Source: JBHJHP01 sp042219825
GTDB lineage: Bacteria > Bacteroidota > Bacteroidia > Bacteroidales > UBA5342
NCBI RefSeq assembly: GCF_042219825.1
Contig: NZ_JBHJHQ010000004.1
Location: 496,001-560,000, forward strand
Length of the DNA: 64,000 nt
Direction of reading: 5' to 3'
Shown: piece by piece, positions 25,747 through 34,599 of the stretch
Numbering within the stretch: position 1 is the first letter of the stretch
How the letters are laid out: the number at the start of each line of letters is the position of its first letter
The notes under the pieces: model-generated
Told to the model about the DNA's origin: nothing
What the model saw: the letters and a program-made list of their open reading frames with translations, nothing else
Databases searched by the model: none
Made by a program: the position numbers and the translations under genes

Positions 25747-28317
25747 ATGAAGATACAATCGTTTAATGTTACTCCACCACAGTGGAAAACAATTAATGTG
25801 GCTTCGAGCCTTCCTGAAGAACTTAAGGGTTTGGGTGAAATTGCAAGAAATTTCTGGTACGTCTGGAATTATGAGGCAACAGATGTTTTCAGTACAATTG
25901 ATCCTGATTTATGGGAAGATTATAAGAATAATGCAGTGCTTTTACTGGAACGTACCAATTATAAAAGATTCGAAGAATTGTTAGGCAATGAGTCTTTTAT
26001 GAAGAAGTATCACAAGGCATATGATAAGTTCAAGGCTTACATGGCTGAAAAACCGGCAGCAGATTCTCCTTCCATTGCGTATTTTAGTATGGAGTATGGA
26101 TTGGCTGATATTCTGAAAATATATTCAGGAGGTTTGGGAATTCTCGCCGGAGACTATCTGAAAGAGGCAAGTGACTGTAATGTTAATATGACAGCGATCG
26201 GACTTCTTTACCATTACGGATATTTTACGCAAACACTTTCAATTAACGGTGAACAGCAAGCTATTTTTGAAGCTCAGAATTTCAATCTGTTACCCGTTGA
26301 ACAGGTTAAGGACGAAAATAATAATATTATCAAATTTACAATACCATTTCCTGGGCGTGATTTGCATGTAGCCATGTGGAAGGTTAATGTTGGAAGGGTA
26401 GCGCTATATCTGCTTGATACGGATCTTGAAGAAAATAATCCTGCTGACAGAACGGTAACACATCAGTTATACGGAGGAGATTGGGAAAACAGGCTGAAGC
26501 AGGAAATACTTTTAGGTTTTGGTGGGATAAAAGCTCTGGAAACTCTGGACATTAATAAAGAATTGTACCATTGTAACGAAGGACACGCGGCATTTATCAA
26601 TGCTTCGCGTTTGTCGCATTATGTAAATTTTGAAAATCTTGATTTTGAAGTTGCCCTTGAACTTGTCAGAGCTTCGTCACTTTTCACGACACATACTCCC
26701 GTACCAGCCGGTCATGACAGCTTTGATGAAGATATGCTGAAGCATTATCTGGGTTATATACCTGAACAGTTAACACTTGGATGGGATGATTTTATGGCAC
26801 TGGGGAGAACAAATCCAGATGATAAAAATTCCAAATTCTCCATGAGTATTTTTGCCGCTAAAACATCACAGGAGATGAATGGCGTAAGCTGGTTGCATGG
26901 GAAAGTGAGTCAGGAAATGTTCCGGAATCTTTGGCCGGGATTTATGCCAGAAGAACTACATATTGATTATGTTACCAATGGTGTACATTACGGAACATGG
27001 ACAGCCCGTGAATGGCGAAAACTATATGAAAAGAATTTTGGTGAAAATTTCCTGAGTGATATATCAAATCCTGCTCACTGGAAGAAGATTTATGCATTGC
27101 AGAATGATGAAATCTGGAAGGTGAAACTGGCATTGAAGGAAAAGTTGGTTGATTATATAAAACAGCGGTTCGAAGAAGACTGGTTGAAAAAACAGGGTGA
27201 TCCATCAAGGATCGTACAGCTAATTGACGGTATGAAATCAAATGTGTTAACGATTGGTTTTGCGCGTCGGTTTGCAACTTATAAGCGTGCTCATCTGCTT
27301 TTCAATGATCTTGACCGGTTGTCAAAAGTTCTTAATAATCCGGAAAAGCCTGTACAATTTCTTTTCGCAGGAAAGGCGCATCCGGCCGATGGTGGAGGAC
27401 AGGGACTTATTAAGCATATTGTTGAAATTTCAAGGAGACCTGAGTTTCTGGGTAAAATCATATTCCTGGAGAATTACGATATGTCACTTGCTCGTAGATT
27501 GGTGTCAGGTGTGGATATCTGGCTTAATACGCCAACCAGACCATTGGAAGCATCCGGTACAAGTGGACAAAAAGCTGAAATGAATGGAACACTTAATCTG
27601 AGCGTATTAGATGGATGGTGGCTCGAAGGTTATCGCGAACAGGCAGGTTGGGCAGTTACAGACAAACGTACGTATGACAACCAGGCTTTTCAGGATGAAC
27701 TGGATGCAGCAACAATTTATAGTCTGCTTGAAAACGACATTATCCCGGCTTATTATAACAGAGACAAAGAGGGAATTTCTCAGGACTGGATTGAATATAT
27801 TAAAAAATCAGTCAGTGAGATAGCTCCGCATTATACCACTAAACGTATGCTTGATGATTATATTCATAAGTTTTATACCAAGCAGCACAAGCGTGTATTG
27901 AGTCTGAAGGCAGACGAAAGCAAACTGGCCAGGGAACTTGCGGAATGGAAAAATAAAGTCATAGAACAATGGGACTCAGTAGAGATCAAATCGGTTGATG
28001 TTCCAGATTTTAGTTCCATGCAGCCTAAAATTGGTGAATCGTTCGATTTAAATGTTTCAGTGGATATTAAAGGTTTAAAAGCAGAAGATATTGGGATAGA
28101 ACTGGTGCAGATGGCAGAAGATGATGAGACACATAATCAGTACGTGAAGGCTTTAAATCAGATGGAAGTTTTAAAAACAAATGGTTCTGAAATTACATAT
28201 CATCTAAATCTTACCTTCTCTGATCCCGGATCGTATAATTATGCCATCCGGATGTATGCCAAACATGAAAATCTACCGCACAGACAGGATTTTGGTTTGG
28301 TCAAATGGGTCAATTAA
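25747..28317 (+). CDS. glgP: alpha-glucan (glycogen/maltodextrin) phosphorylase
   Basis: An 856-aa GT35 enzyme of the shorter alpha-glucan phosphorylase type, releasing glucose 1-phosphate from glycogen or maltodextrins. It shows AYFSMEYGLADILKIYSGGLGILAGDY near residues 113-140, FTTHTPVPAGHD near 316, and the cofactor region EASGTSGQKAEMNGTLNLSVLDG near 600-622, whose lysine binds pyridoxal phosphate. About 100 C-terminal residues form a beta-rich tail. Preceded by about 220 bp of AT-rich leader that includes a TATTTTTG element at 25565. With the short glycogen synthase gene at 40 kb it points to glycogen metabolism. Confidence 0.92.
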   Translation: MKIQSFNVTPPQWKTINVASSLPEELKGLGEIARNFWYVWNYEATDVFSTIDPDLWEDYKNNAVLLLERTNYKRFEELLGNESFMKKYHKAYDKFKAYMAEKPAADSPSIAYFSMEYGLADILKIYSGGLGILAGDYLKEASDCNVNMTAIGLLYHYGYFTQTLSINGEQQAIFEAQNFNLLPVEQVKDENNNIIKFTIPFPGRDLHVAMWKVNVGRVALYLLDTDLEENNPADRTVTHQLYGGDWENRLKQEILLGFGGIKALETLDINKELYHCNEGHAAFINASRLSHYVNFENLDFEVALELVRASSLFTTHTPVPAGHDSFDEDMLKHYLGYIPEQLTLGWDDFMALGRTNPDDKNSKFSMSIFAAKTSQEMNGVSWLHGKVSQEMFRNLWPGFMPEELHIDYVTNGVHYGTWTAREWRKLYEKNFGENFLSDISNPAHWKKIYALQNDEIWKVKLALKEKLVDYIKQRFEEDWLKKQGDPSRIVQLIDGMKSNVLTIGFARRFATYKRAHLLFNDLDRLSKVLNNPEKPVQFLFAGKAHPADGGGQGLIKHIVEISRRPEFLGKIIFLENYDMSLARRLVSGVDIWLNTPTRPLEASGTSGQKAEMNGTLNLSVLDGWWLEGYREQAGWAVTDKRTYDNQAFQDELDAATIYSLLENDIIPAYYNRDKEGISQDWIEYIKKSVSEIAPHYTTKRMLDDYIHKFYTKQHKRVLSLKADESKLARELAEWKNKVIEQWDSVEIKSVDVPDFSSMQPKIGESFDLNVSVDIKGLKAEDIGIELVQMAEDDETHNQYVKALNQMEVLKTNGSEITYHLNLTFSDPGSYNYAIRMYAKHENLPHRQDFGLVKWVN

Positions 28318-28338
28318 AACAATCGTATATCTTATAGG

Positions 28339-28372
28339 AAAAAGGTCTTCTGTTCCAGAAGGCCTTTTTTTA
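28339..28372 (+). terminator. terminator of the phosphorylase gene
   Basis: AAAAAGGTCTTCT pairs with AGAAGGCCTTTTT (one G-U) around a short loop, followed by T residues. Confidence 0.85.
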
Positions 28373-28441
28373 TGATTATGATTGGTATAAACCTTTTAAA
28401 TGTTAATGTTTTTTAGAAATCCTTTAATCTGTTAACATTTC

Positions 28442-28472
28442 TTGAATGCCTCAGCCTGTTATTGTAAATTTG
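28442..28472 (+). promoter_or_regulatory. promoter of the small-protein/ablA/ablB unit
   Basis: TTG at 28442-28444, a 20-bp spacer, and TAAATTTG at 28465-28472 give a full Bacteroidota -33/-7 promoter. A transcript would begin near 28476, so the longer frame opening at 28442 cannot be the translation start and ATG 28505 is favoured. Confidence 0.62.
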
Positions 28473-28504
28473 ACTTTACTGGTAATATTTTAAATTGTGA
28501 AATT

Positions 28505-28885
28505 ATGAAAATGGCAAACTTAGATAAAGAATCCATAACAAAAGTGGTTCTGAAGGAGGTGACGCGTCAGAACAGAGGGGCTGAAATCCATGCGAAACAT
28601 ACCAGAGATCTTCCAAATCCTGCCAGACTTGCATGGAAGAACAAAGAGGAAAATTATATGCCCGATATCATTGTGAGAAACGGGAAGAATGGTATGAGCA
28701 TTTATGAAATCGAATTAACTGATGAATTTGATATTGATAAATGGCGTTTATATTCTATGTATGCAAGACGCTCAAACGGAAAACTGCATCTGGTTTTACC
28801 ACGCTGGCTTTCTACCCGTGCCAAAGAAAAAATTGACGAATGTAATCTTAAAAATATCCTCGTTGAATTTGTAACTGACGCCTGA
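28505..28885 (+). CDS. small conserved-looking protein of unknown function next to ablAB
   Basis: A 126-aa cytoplasmic protein, not assigned to a named family. The centre reads PDIIVRNGKNGMSIYEIEL, followed by FDIDKWRLYSMYARRSNGKLHLVLP and a C-terminal KNILVEF. The spacing of Pro-Asp, about 14 residues, then Glu-x-Glu, on two strands, resembles the core of PD-(D/E)XK nuclease-like folds, with the last lysine replaced by Glu; that resemblance is weak and is an inference. The gene has its own good promoter and ends 31 bp before ablA, so it is likely the first gene of the abl transcript. Confidence 0.6.
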   Translation: MKMANLDKESITKVVLKEVTRQNRGAEIHAKHTRDLPNPARLAWKNKEENYMPDIIVRNGKNGMSIYEIELTDEFDIDKWRLYSMYARRSNGKLHLVLPRWLSTRAKEKIDECNLKNILVEFVTDA

Positions 28886-28916
28886 AATTTTAACCATATA
28901 AATTATTTACTTTTTT

Positions 28917-30233
28917 ATGACAATCTACAACAAAGTCCAAAGGGATATTGCAGAAAAAATTAGTTCTGATACTACTGGAAAAAACTGGCAGGACTGGAAA
29001 TGGCAGCTAAAAAATTCCATTAATACCATTGAAAAGTTTGAAAAACTCTCCGGAATTAAATTCTCTGATGAACAACGCAGGAAACTGGACAAAACACTTG
29101 ATAAATTCCCGCTTTCAATTACACCGTATTATTTTTCTTTAATTGACTTTGATAATTATGAGAACGATCCTGTTTTTAAGCAGTCGTTTGCTGATAACAG
29201 GGAACTTATAATTGCTAAAAGTGATTTGAAGGACCCTTTAAGTGAAGACAAGGATAGTCCTGTTCCGGGAATTACACATCGCTATCCAGACAGGGTATTG
29301 TTTCATATCAGCAATATCTGTTCAATGTATTGCCGATTCTGTACACGGAAACGTAAAGTTGGTGATACAGATTTTATTCCGAGCAGAGCTCAGTTGAAGC
29401 TTGGTATTGACTATATAAAAAATACACCTGGAGTAAGAGATGTCCTTCTTTCCGGTGGTGACCCTTTGATGTTGCCTGATGACTATCTTGACTGGATATT
29501 GACAGAACTGCGCTCAATTGATCATGTGGAAGTCATAAGAATCGGAACCAGAATGCCGGTGGTACTGCCTTACAGAATTACAGATGACCTTGTAAATATG
29601 TTGAAAAAACACCAGCCGCTCTGGATTAATACACATTTTAATCATCCAAGAGAAATTTCACGATCCTCAAAAGAAGCCGTAAGAAAACTCGCAGATGGTG
29701 GATTCCCGTTGGGAAATCAATCTGTTTTACTGGCCGATGTTAACGATTGCCCTAAAATAATGAAGAGCCTGATGCATAAACTGGTAATGAACAGGGTACG
29801 TCCGTATTACCTCTATCAGTGCGATTTGTCGGAAGGATTAACACATTTCAGAACACCGGTAGGGAAAGGGATAGAAATTATGGAGAGTCTGATAGGCCAT
29901 ACCAGTGGTTTTGCTGTTCCAACGTATGTTGTTGATGCTCCGGGTGGAGGGGGTAAAATACCGCTTACACCAAATTATATCATATCATGGTCCACTAATA
30001 AAGTGATTCTAAGAAATTATGAGGGAGTGATCACCACGTACAAAGAACCGGATACGTATGAGCCTAAATTCTGTAACCGTGATTGTGAAAATTGTACACT
30101 TGAACTTGATCTTAATGAGGCTACTGAGTCACAAATGCTTGGTATTCAGAAATTACTGTCTGATGAAAATGATTCTATTTCACTAATTCCTAATGAAAAT
30201 GAACGGTATAAAAGAAGAGAAGAGCACATTTGA
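28917..30233 (+). CDS. ablA: lysine 2,3-aminomutase
   Basis: A 438-aa radical SAM and PLP enzyme that converts L-lysine to L-beta-lysine. The cluster motif is CSMYCRFCTRKRKVGD near residue 139; DVLLSGGDPLMLPDDYL follows, and the PLP-lysine region VVDAPGGGGKIPLTPNY is near 338-354. A C-terminal CNRDCENCTLEL adds four cysteines, as in other lysine aminomutases that bind zinc. The assignment to AblA rather than the fermentative KamA rests on the directly overlapping acetyltransferase gene: together they make N-epsilon-acetyl-beta-lysine, an osmolyte of methanogens and some salt-tolerant bacteria. Confidence 0.88.
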   Translation: MTIYNKVQRDIAEKISSDTTGKNWQDWKWQLKNSINTIEKFEKLSGIKFSDEQRRKLDKTLDKFPLSITPYYFSLIDFDNYENDPVFKQSFADNRELIIAKSDLKDPLSEDKDSPVPGITHRYPDRVLFHISNICSMYCRFCTRKRKVGDTDFIPSRAQLKLGIDYIKNTPGVRDVLLSGGDPLMLPDDYLDWILTELRSIDHVEVIRIGTRMPVVLPYRITDDLVNMLKKHQPLWINTHFNHPREISRSSKEAVRKLADGGFPLGNQSVLLADVNDCPKIMKSLMHKLVMNRVRPYYLYQCDLSEGLTHFRTPVGKGIEIMESLIGHTSGFAVPTYVVDAPGGGGKIPLTPNYIISWSTNKVILRNYEGVITTYKEPDTYEPKFCNRDCENCTLELDLNEATESQMLGIQKLLSDENDSISLIPNENERYKRREEHI

Positions 30234-31062
30234 TAAAATTGAAAAAATTGGCCACGGCAGTTTGGTTCAGCATGGCAAACTAAATGATCGTCTTTATCTT
30301 ATAAAGTTGCATGCTAATGACGGCGAGATTATTACAAATATGATTGAGAAAATTGCTGCCGAAAGTAACTATTCTAAAATATTTGTAAAAATCCCTTTTT
30401 CGGCCCGAAATGGGTTTATCCGGAACGGATATGTTCAGGAAGCGGTAATTCCGCATTATTATCTGAATGCTGAAGACGTGTGGTTTATGGCGAAATATTT
30501 ATCAAAGGATAGAAGCATACCTGATTTTGTAGATTTAAAAAACTTTCGTAAAGTTCTGGATTCTCCGTTAAACAGTTTAAAATATAATGCCGATCCGGAA
30601 GTGACGTTACGGGAACTGAATGAAAGTGATATTTACAATATTGTTGAGGTATATAATAAGGTCTTCAAAACTTATCCGTTCCCCATACATGATCCCAATT
30701 ATATAAGAGACGTTATGAAGAGCCACGTGCGGTTTTTTGGGGCATTTTTTCATAATCACCTCATTGGTTTATCTTCTGCAGAGATGGACAGAGTAGCCGG
30801 GGCTGCTGAAATGACGGATTTTGCTGTTTTGCCTGAAAGCCGGGGGAAACGGCTGGCATATCATTTGCTGAATCTGATGGAGAGGGAAATGTTAGATGAA
30901 GGTATTGAAACAGTATTCACAATTGCCCGGATCAAATCTGCAGCGATGAATAAAACGTTCATAAACAGTGGCTATACATTTTCAGGAACATTAGTGAATA
31001 ACACCAATATAAGCGGGAATATTGAATCGATGAATGTATATTATAAGAAACTTTTGGTGTAG
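30193..31062 (+). CDS. ablB: beta-lysine N6-acetyltransferase
   Basis: A 289-aa protein whose C-terminal half is a GNAT acetyltransferase (TLRELNESDIYNIVEVYNKVF near 138-158; MTDFAVLPESRGKRLAYHLL near 211-230, the acetyl-CoA loop). The N-terminal half matches the AblB-specific part, with LVQHGKLNDRLYLIKL and FFVKIP-type strands. It would acetylate beta-lysine made by AblA. The start overlaps the end of ablA by about 40 bp; ATG 30199 is a second option. This points to osmotic adaptation, as expected for a marine or saline-habitat bacterium. Confidence 0.84.
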   Translation: MKMNGIKEEKSTFDKIEKIGHGSLVQHGKLNDRLYLIKLHANDGEIITNMIEKIAAESNYSKIFVKIPFSARNGFIRNGYVQEAVIPHYYLNAEDVWFMAKYLSKDRSIPDFVDLKNFRKVLDSPLNSLKYNADPEVTLRELNESDIYNIVEVYNKVFKTYPFPIHDPNYIRDVMKSHVRFFGAFFHNHLIGLSSAEMDRVAGAAEMTDFAVLPESRGKRLAYHLLNLMEREMLDEGIETVFTIARIKSAAMNKTFINSGYTFSGTLVNNTNISGNIESMNVYYKKLLV

Positions 31063-31066
31063 GGAA

Positions 31067-31744
31067 TCACTGGATAAGTTGGATTAACCCAGCTTCATTT
31101 AATATGGAAATTTTTTTCCCGTCAGCAATAATTAATCCGTCCTTGTCCATTTCGCGCATGGCACGGGTCAGCGATGGCCTTGCCACTCCAAATATTTCCG
31201 AAAGCTCGTTATGTGATGCTGTTAACTCAAATGTGTTATTGCCACTCTTTTTTGATTGTTGAATCAGGTAATGCGCAATTTTTCCTTTTATGGTCTGAAA
31301 GGATAAGAACCTGATACGTGATGTTAAGAACTGAGCCCGGTTTGATACCAAACCAAGATAATTATTTAAGATTGTTTGGTTAAGCTGAAAAAGTTTCAGC
31401 AGTGAGTCTTTGGGGATTACCAGTATTTCAGACTCCTGAATGGCAACGACATCAACCGGGAAACGGTTGTTTTTGCCGAAAATAAATGACGGAGCCAGAG
31501 GTTTACCCTGATCCAGTTCTTCGATCCTGATAACTTTTCCCGAAAAATCTATCATCTCACCCTTAACTTTTCCTTTAATAACAATATAAAGAAAACGGCA
31601 TTCTTCATCGCTGTAAGCTATAGTATCCCTGGGATTATATGTTTTAAGCTTAAATGAAATTTTTTCCAGTTCATTGTTAATCACCTCTTCTGATAATCCG
31701 AAAAAGATCGGGCATTTCACTAATATACCGGCAATATCTGTCAT
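31067..31744 (-). CDS. hcpR: Crp/Fnr-family regulator, HcpR-type
   Basis: A 225-aa regulator: cyclic-nucleotide-binding-like beta-barrel at about 15-125, a long dimer helix, then a winged helix-turn-helix with ELTASHNELSEIFGVARPSLTRAMREM near residues 170-196. It lacks the N-terminal cysteine cluster of Fnr. It is transcribed away from a ferredoxin gene and hcp, the setting of HcpR, the nitric-oxide/nitrosative-stress regulator described in Porphyromonas gingivalis and other anaerobes, which is the basis of the symbol. ATG 31744 is favoured; ATG 31753 would lie almost on the predicted transcript start. Confidence 0.78.
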   Translation of the reverse strand: MTDIAGILVKCPIFFGLSEEVINNELEKISFKLKTYNPRDTIAYSDEECRFLYIVIKGKVKGEMIDFSGKVIRIEELDQGKPLAPSFIFGKNNRFPVDVVAIQESEILVIPKDSLLKLFQLNQTILNNYLGLVSNRAQFLTSRIRFLSFQTIKGKIAHYLIQQSKKSGNNTFELTASHNELSEIFGVARPSLTRAMREMDKDGLIIADGKKISILNEAGLIQLIQ

Positions 31745-31758
31745 AAAATACATTTTAT

Positions 31759-31789
31759 CAAATGTACCTTTTTAACAGCCTTCGTTCAA
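31759..31789 (-). promoter_or_regulatory. promoter of the HcpR-type regulator gene
   Basis: On the minus strand, TTG at 31789-31787, a 20-bp spacer and TACATTTG at 31766-31759 make a complete -33/-7 promoter. It predicts a very short leader of roughly 10 bases before ATG 31744. Confidence 0.6.
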
Positions 31790-31829
31790 TAATGTTTTTA
31801 CATAAATTTTTTTTTAAAAATATGTGGTT

Positions 31830-31843
31830 GTAACAATTGTTAC
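31830..31843. promoter_or_regulatory. palindromic operator, probable HcpR site
   Basis: GTAACAATTGTTAC is a perfect 14-bp palindrome in the gap between the Crp/Fnr-type regulator and the ferredoxin-hcp genes. Its centre lies about 41.5 bp before the start predicted from the CATTTTTG element at 31867-31874, the classical spacing of a class II Crp/Fnr activator site. Binding by the adjacent regulator is an inference. Confidence 0.6.
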
Positions 31844-31866
31844 CGGTATGGATCATAAAATCATAC

Positions 31867-31874
31867 CATTTTTG
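31867..31874 (+). promoter_or_regulatory. -7 element of the ferredoxin-hcp unit
   Basis: CATTTTTG matches TAnnTTTG at seven of eight fixed and free positions; no good -33 TTG is found, which fits a promoter that depends on an activator bound at the palindrome just upstream. Confidence 0.45.
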
Positions 31875-31893
31875 TAGTGTAAAATTAAATGAG

Positions 31894-32805
31894 ATGCTAA
31901 GAGACGTAGTAAAAATAGATGAAAGCCTTTGTACCGGATGTGGTGATTGTGTTCCGGGGTGCCATGAAGGAGCGTTACAGATAATAGATGGAAAAGCCAG
32001 GTTAATCAGTGACCTGTTGTGTGACGGACTGGGGGCCTGTCTTGGACATTGTCCTACCGGAGCATTAACCATTGAAAAACGGGAAGCAGAACCTTATGAT
32101 GAAGTTAAGGTAATGCAACTGATGGTTGAAAAAGGACATAATACTGTCGTGGCTCACATGAAACATTTAAAGGAGCATGGTGAAACAGGTTTTTTGAAGG
32201 AGGCTGTTGGCTATCTTAAATCCAATGCAGTATCGCTTAATATAAATGTGAATGCTATTATCTCTGAAGTTCATAACAGTGGTGCTTCGTGTGGTATGAA
32301 TCATGGCGTTCAACAAACACCTGTTAAAATGCAGCATGCGGGCAGTAGCTGTCCCGGATCTAAAAGCATGAGTTTTGCCCCAACAGGAATGACTGTAGGC
32401 ACTGCTGTTGAGAATGATGATTATACCGCTTTGTCGCAGTGGCCGGTTCAGATGCATCTTATTAATCCTGCTGCAGGTTATTTCAATGGTGCCGATGTGG
32501 TTGTAGCCGCGGATTGTGTGGCATTTGCCATGGGAAATTTCCATCAGCGGTTTTTAACCGGTAAAAAATTGTGTATCGCCTGTCCTAAGCTGGATTCAGG
32601 ATTAGAGAGTTATCTGGATAAAATGAAGCGTCTGATTGATGAGTCTGATATAAACACAATGACAGTGGTGATAATGGAAGTACCATGCTGTTCAGGATTA
32701 CTCAGGCTGGCTCAGATTGCAGTTGATCAGGCATCACGGAAGATTCCGTTAAAAGCAGTTACTGTATCTGTTCAGGGCAAAGTGTTGAAAGAGGAATGGG
32801 TATAA
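31894..32805 (+). CDS. 4Fe-4S ferredoxin-domain protein associated with Hcp
   Basis: A 303-aa protein. ATG 31894 (MLRDVVKIDESLCTGCG) is chosen because it starts a standard ferredoxin domain; 19 upstream codons of the frame overlap the promoter. The first 60 residues hold two cluster motifs, CTGCGDCVPGCHEG and LGACLGHCPTG; the second keeps fewer cysteines (CDGLGACLGHC). A middle stretch has scattered Cys and His (SGASCGMNHG, SSCPGSKSM). The C-terminal half has ADCVAFAMGNFH, CIACPKLDS and VPCCSGLLRL. It lies 52 bp before hcp and is likely its electron donor or maturation partner in nitrosative-stress defence. Confidence 0.83.
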   Translation: MLRDVVKIDESLCTGCGDCVPGCHEGALQIIDGKARLISDLLCDGLGACLGHCPTGALTIEKREAEPYDEVKVMQLMVEKGHNTVVAHMKHLKEHGETGFLKEAVGYLKSNAVSLNINVNAIISEVHNSGASCGMNHGVQQTPVKMQHAGSSCPGSKSMSFAPTGMTVGTAVENDDYTALSQWPVQMHLINPAAGYFNGADVVVAADCVAFAMGNFHQRFLTGKKLCIACPKLDSGLESYLDKMKRLIDESDINTMTVVIMEVPCCSGLLRLAQIAVDQASRKIPLKAVTVSVQGKVLKEEWV

Positions 32806-32857
32806 AAATTTGTGTTCAAAGGAATAAATAATAAACTAAAAAAAATAAGAATTTACA

Positions 32858-34516
32858 ATGAGTATGTTTTGTTTTCAATGCCAGGAGGCAGCAAAGGGAA
32901 CCGGTTGCACGGTAAAAGGAGTGTGTGGTAAAACTGACGAAATAGCTGCAAGTCAGGATACTTTAATTTATGTGGCAAAAGGTGTTTCATTCTTGGCTGA
33001 TGCACTGAACGAAGCCGGACAGAAAAGTGATGCTGCTGATAAATTTGTATTTGAAGCACTCTTTATTACGATTACCAATGCAAATTTTGACAATGTCAAA
33101 ATCGAAGATAAAATTCACGAAGGCATGATATTAAAAGCAGAGTTGCTGAATACGGTGAAATCATTTTTTGTACCTGATTTTCAATATCCCGATGCTGTAA
33201 CATGGTATGCAGAGACCGAGCGGGAGTTTGAACTGAAGCGATTTGCAGTGAGTATTCTTAGTGAGGAAAATGAAGATATCCGTTCTCTGAAGGAACTTTT
33301 AACGTATGGGTTGAAAGGTATGGCTGCATATGCTGAACATGCTTACAATCTTGGGTATACAAATAATACTGTATTCAACTTTATGCATAAGGCATTAGCT
33401 GCAACGTTACAAAAAGATATTTCCGCAGATGAACTAACCGATTTGGTTCTGGAATGCGGTAAACATGGTGTAGATGTGATGGCGCTTTTGGATCAGGCCA
33501 ATACGGAAAGTTACGGACACCCGGAATTGTCAACAGTAAATATAGGCGTAAGAAAAAATCCGGGTATTCTCATTAGTGGACACGACCTGAAAGATATGGA
33601 AGAGTTGCTGAAGCAGACTGAAGGAACAGGTATTGATGTATATACACATAGCGAAATGTTGCCTGCTAATTACTATCCTGCATTTAAAAAATATAAACAT
33701 CTGGTTGGAAACTACGGTAACGCATGGTGGAAGCAGAAAGAAGAATTTGAAAGCTTTAATGGTCCGGTATTGCTGACTACAAACTGTTTGGTTCCGCCCA
33801 AAGATTCGTATAAAAACAGGGTTTATACAACAGGAGCAGCAGGATTTGACGGATGTGTTCATATACCTGAACGTAAAGACGGGCAACCCAAGGATTTTTC
33901 TGCTATAATTGAACATGCAAGATATAGTGAAGCACCTCTGGAAATTGAACAGGGTTCAATTGTTGGCGGTTTTGCGCACAACCAGGTTTTCGCTCTAGCA
34001 GATAAAGTGGTGGATGCTGTTAAGTCGGGCGCTGTAAAACAGTTTGTGGTTATGGCCGGTTGCGACGGAAAGATGAAGAGCAGGGATTACTATACTGAAT
34101 TTGCCAATGAATTACCGAAGGACAATATTATATTGACCGCAGGTTGTGCAAAATACAGGTATAATAAACTGAGTTTGGGAGATATTGGTGGAATACCAAG
34201 AGTTCTTGATGCCGGACAATGTAACGATTCCTACTCACTGGCGGTGATTGCGTTAAAACTGAAAGAAGTATTTGAATTGAACGATATAAATGAACTGCCG
34301 ATAACATATAATATCGCGTGGTACGAGCAAAAAGCAGTAATTGTACTGTTGGCCTTACTTTATCTTGGTGTTAAAAACATACACTTGGGGCCAACATTGC
34401 CAGCATTTGTTTCACCTGGAGTTGCAAAAGTTTTGATTGATAATTTTGGGTTAGGTACAATATCGGATGTGGAGAGTGATCTGGTGAGCATGAGTTTAAC
34501 AGTGGAGCAGGATTGA
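32858..34516 (+). CDS. hcp: hydroxylamine reductase / hybrid cluster protein, class I
   Basis: A 552-aa protein that holds a cubane and the unusual hybrid Fe-S-O cluster and reduces nitric oxide or hydroxylamine. The N-terminal cysteines are spaced C-x2-C-x8-C-x5-C (FCFQCQEAAKG then TGCTVKGVCGK), the class I pattern of anaerobes that binds a [4Fe-4S] cluster. Hybrid-cluster ligands are visible in ISGHDLKDMEELL, LTTNCLVPP, TTGAAGFDGCVH, AGCAKYRYNKL and VLDAGQCNDSYS. Regulated presumably by the HcpR-type protein encoded divergently upstream. A strong terminator follows. Confidence 0.95.
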   Translation: MSMFCFQCQEAAKGTGCTVKGVCGKTDEIAASQDTLIYVAKGVSFLADALNEAGQKSDAADKFVFEALFITITNANFDNVKIEDKIHEGMILKAELLNTVKSFFVPDFQYPDAVTWYAETEREFELKRFAVSILSEENEDIRSLKELLTYGLKGMAAYAEHAYNLGYTNNTVFNFMHKALAATLQKDISADELTDLVLECGKHGVDVMALLDQANTESYGHPELSTVNIGVRKNPGILISGHDLKDMEELLKQTEGTGIDVYTHSEMLPANYYPAFKKYKHLVGNYGNAWWKQKEEFESFNGPVLLTTNCLVPPKDSYKNRVYTTGAAGFDGCVHIPERKDGQPKDFSAIIEHARYSEAPLEIEQGSIVGGFAHNQVFALADKVVDAVKSGAVKQFVVMAGCDGKMKSRDYYTEFANELPKDNIILTAGCAKYRYNKLSLGDIGGIPRVLDAGQCNDSYSLAVIALKLKEVFELNDINELPITYNIAWYEQKAVIVLLALLYLGVKNIHLGPTLPAFVSPGVAKVLIDNFGLGTISDVESDLVSMSLTVEQD

Positions 34517-34551
34517 TTTTTGGATGAACGGAATCCGGTATGTACAAATGA

Positions 34552-34587
34552 AAGAGGCTGTCAGTTTTTGACAGCCTCTTATTTTTT
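34552..34587. terminator. terminator between hcp and the convergent nucleotidyltransferase gene
   Basis: Perfect 12-bp stem AAGAGGCTGTCA/TGACAGCCTCTT with a 5-nt loop and a T-rich tail (ATTTTTTA). It lies 35 bp after the hcp stop and 12 bp before the stop of the opposite gene, so it may serve both. Confidence 0.83.
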
Positions 34588-34599
34588 AATAAGTGATTC

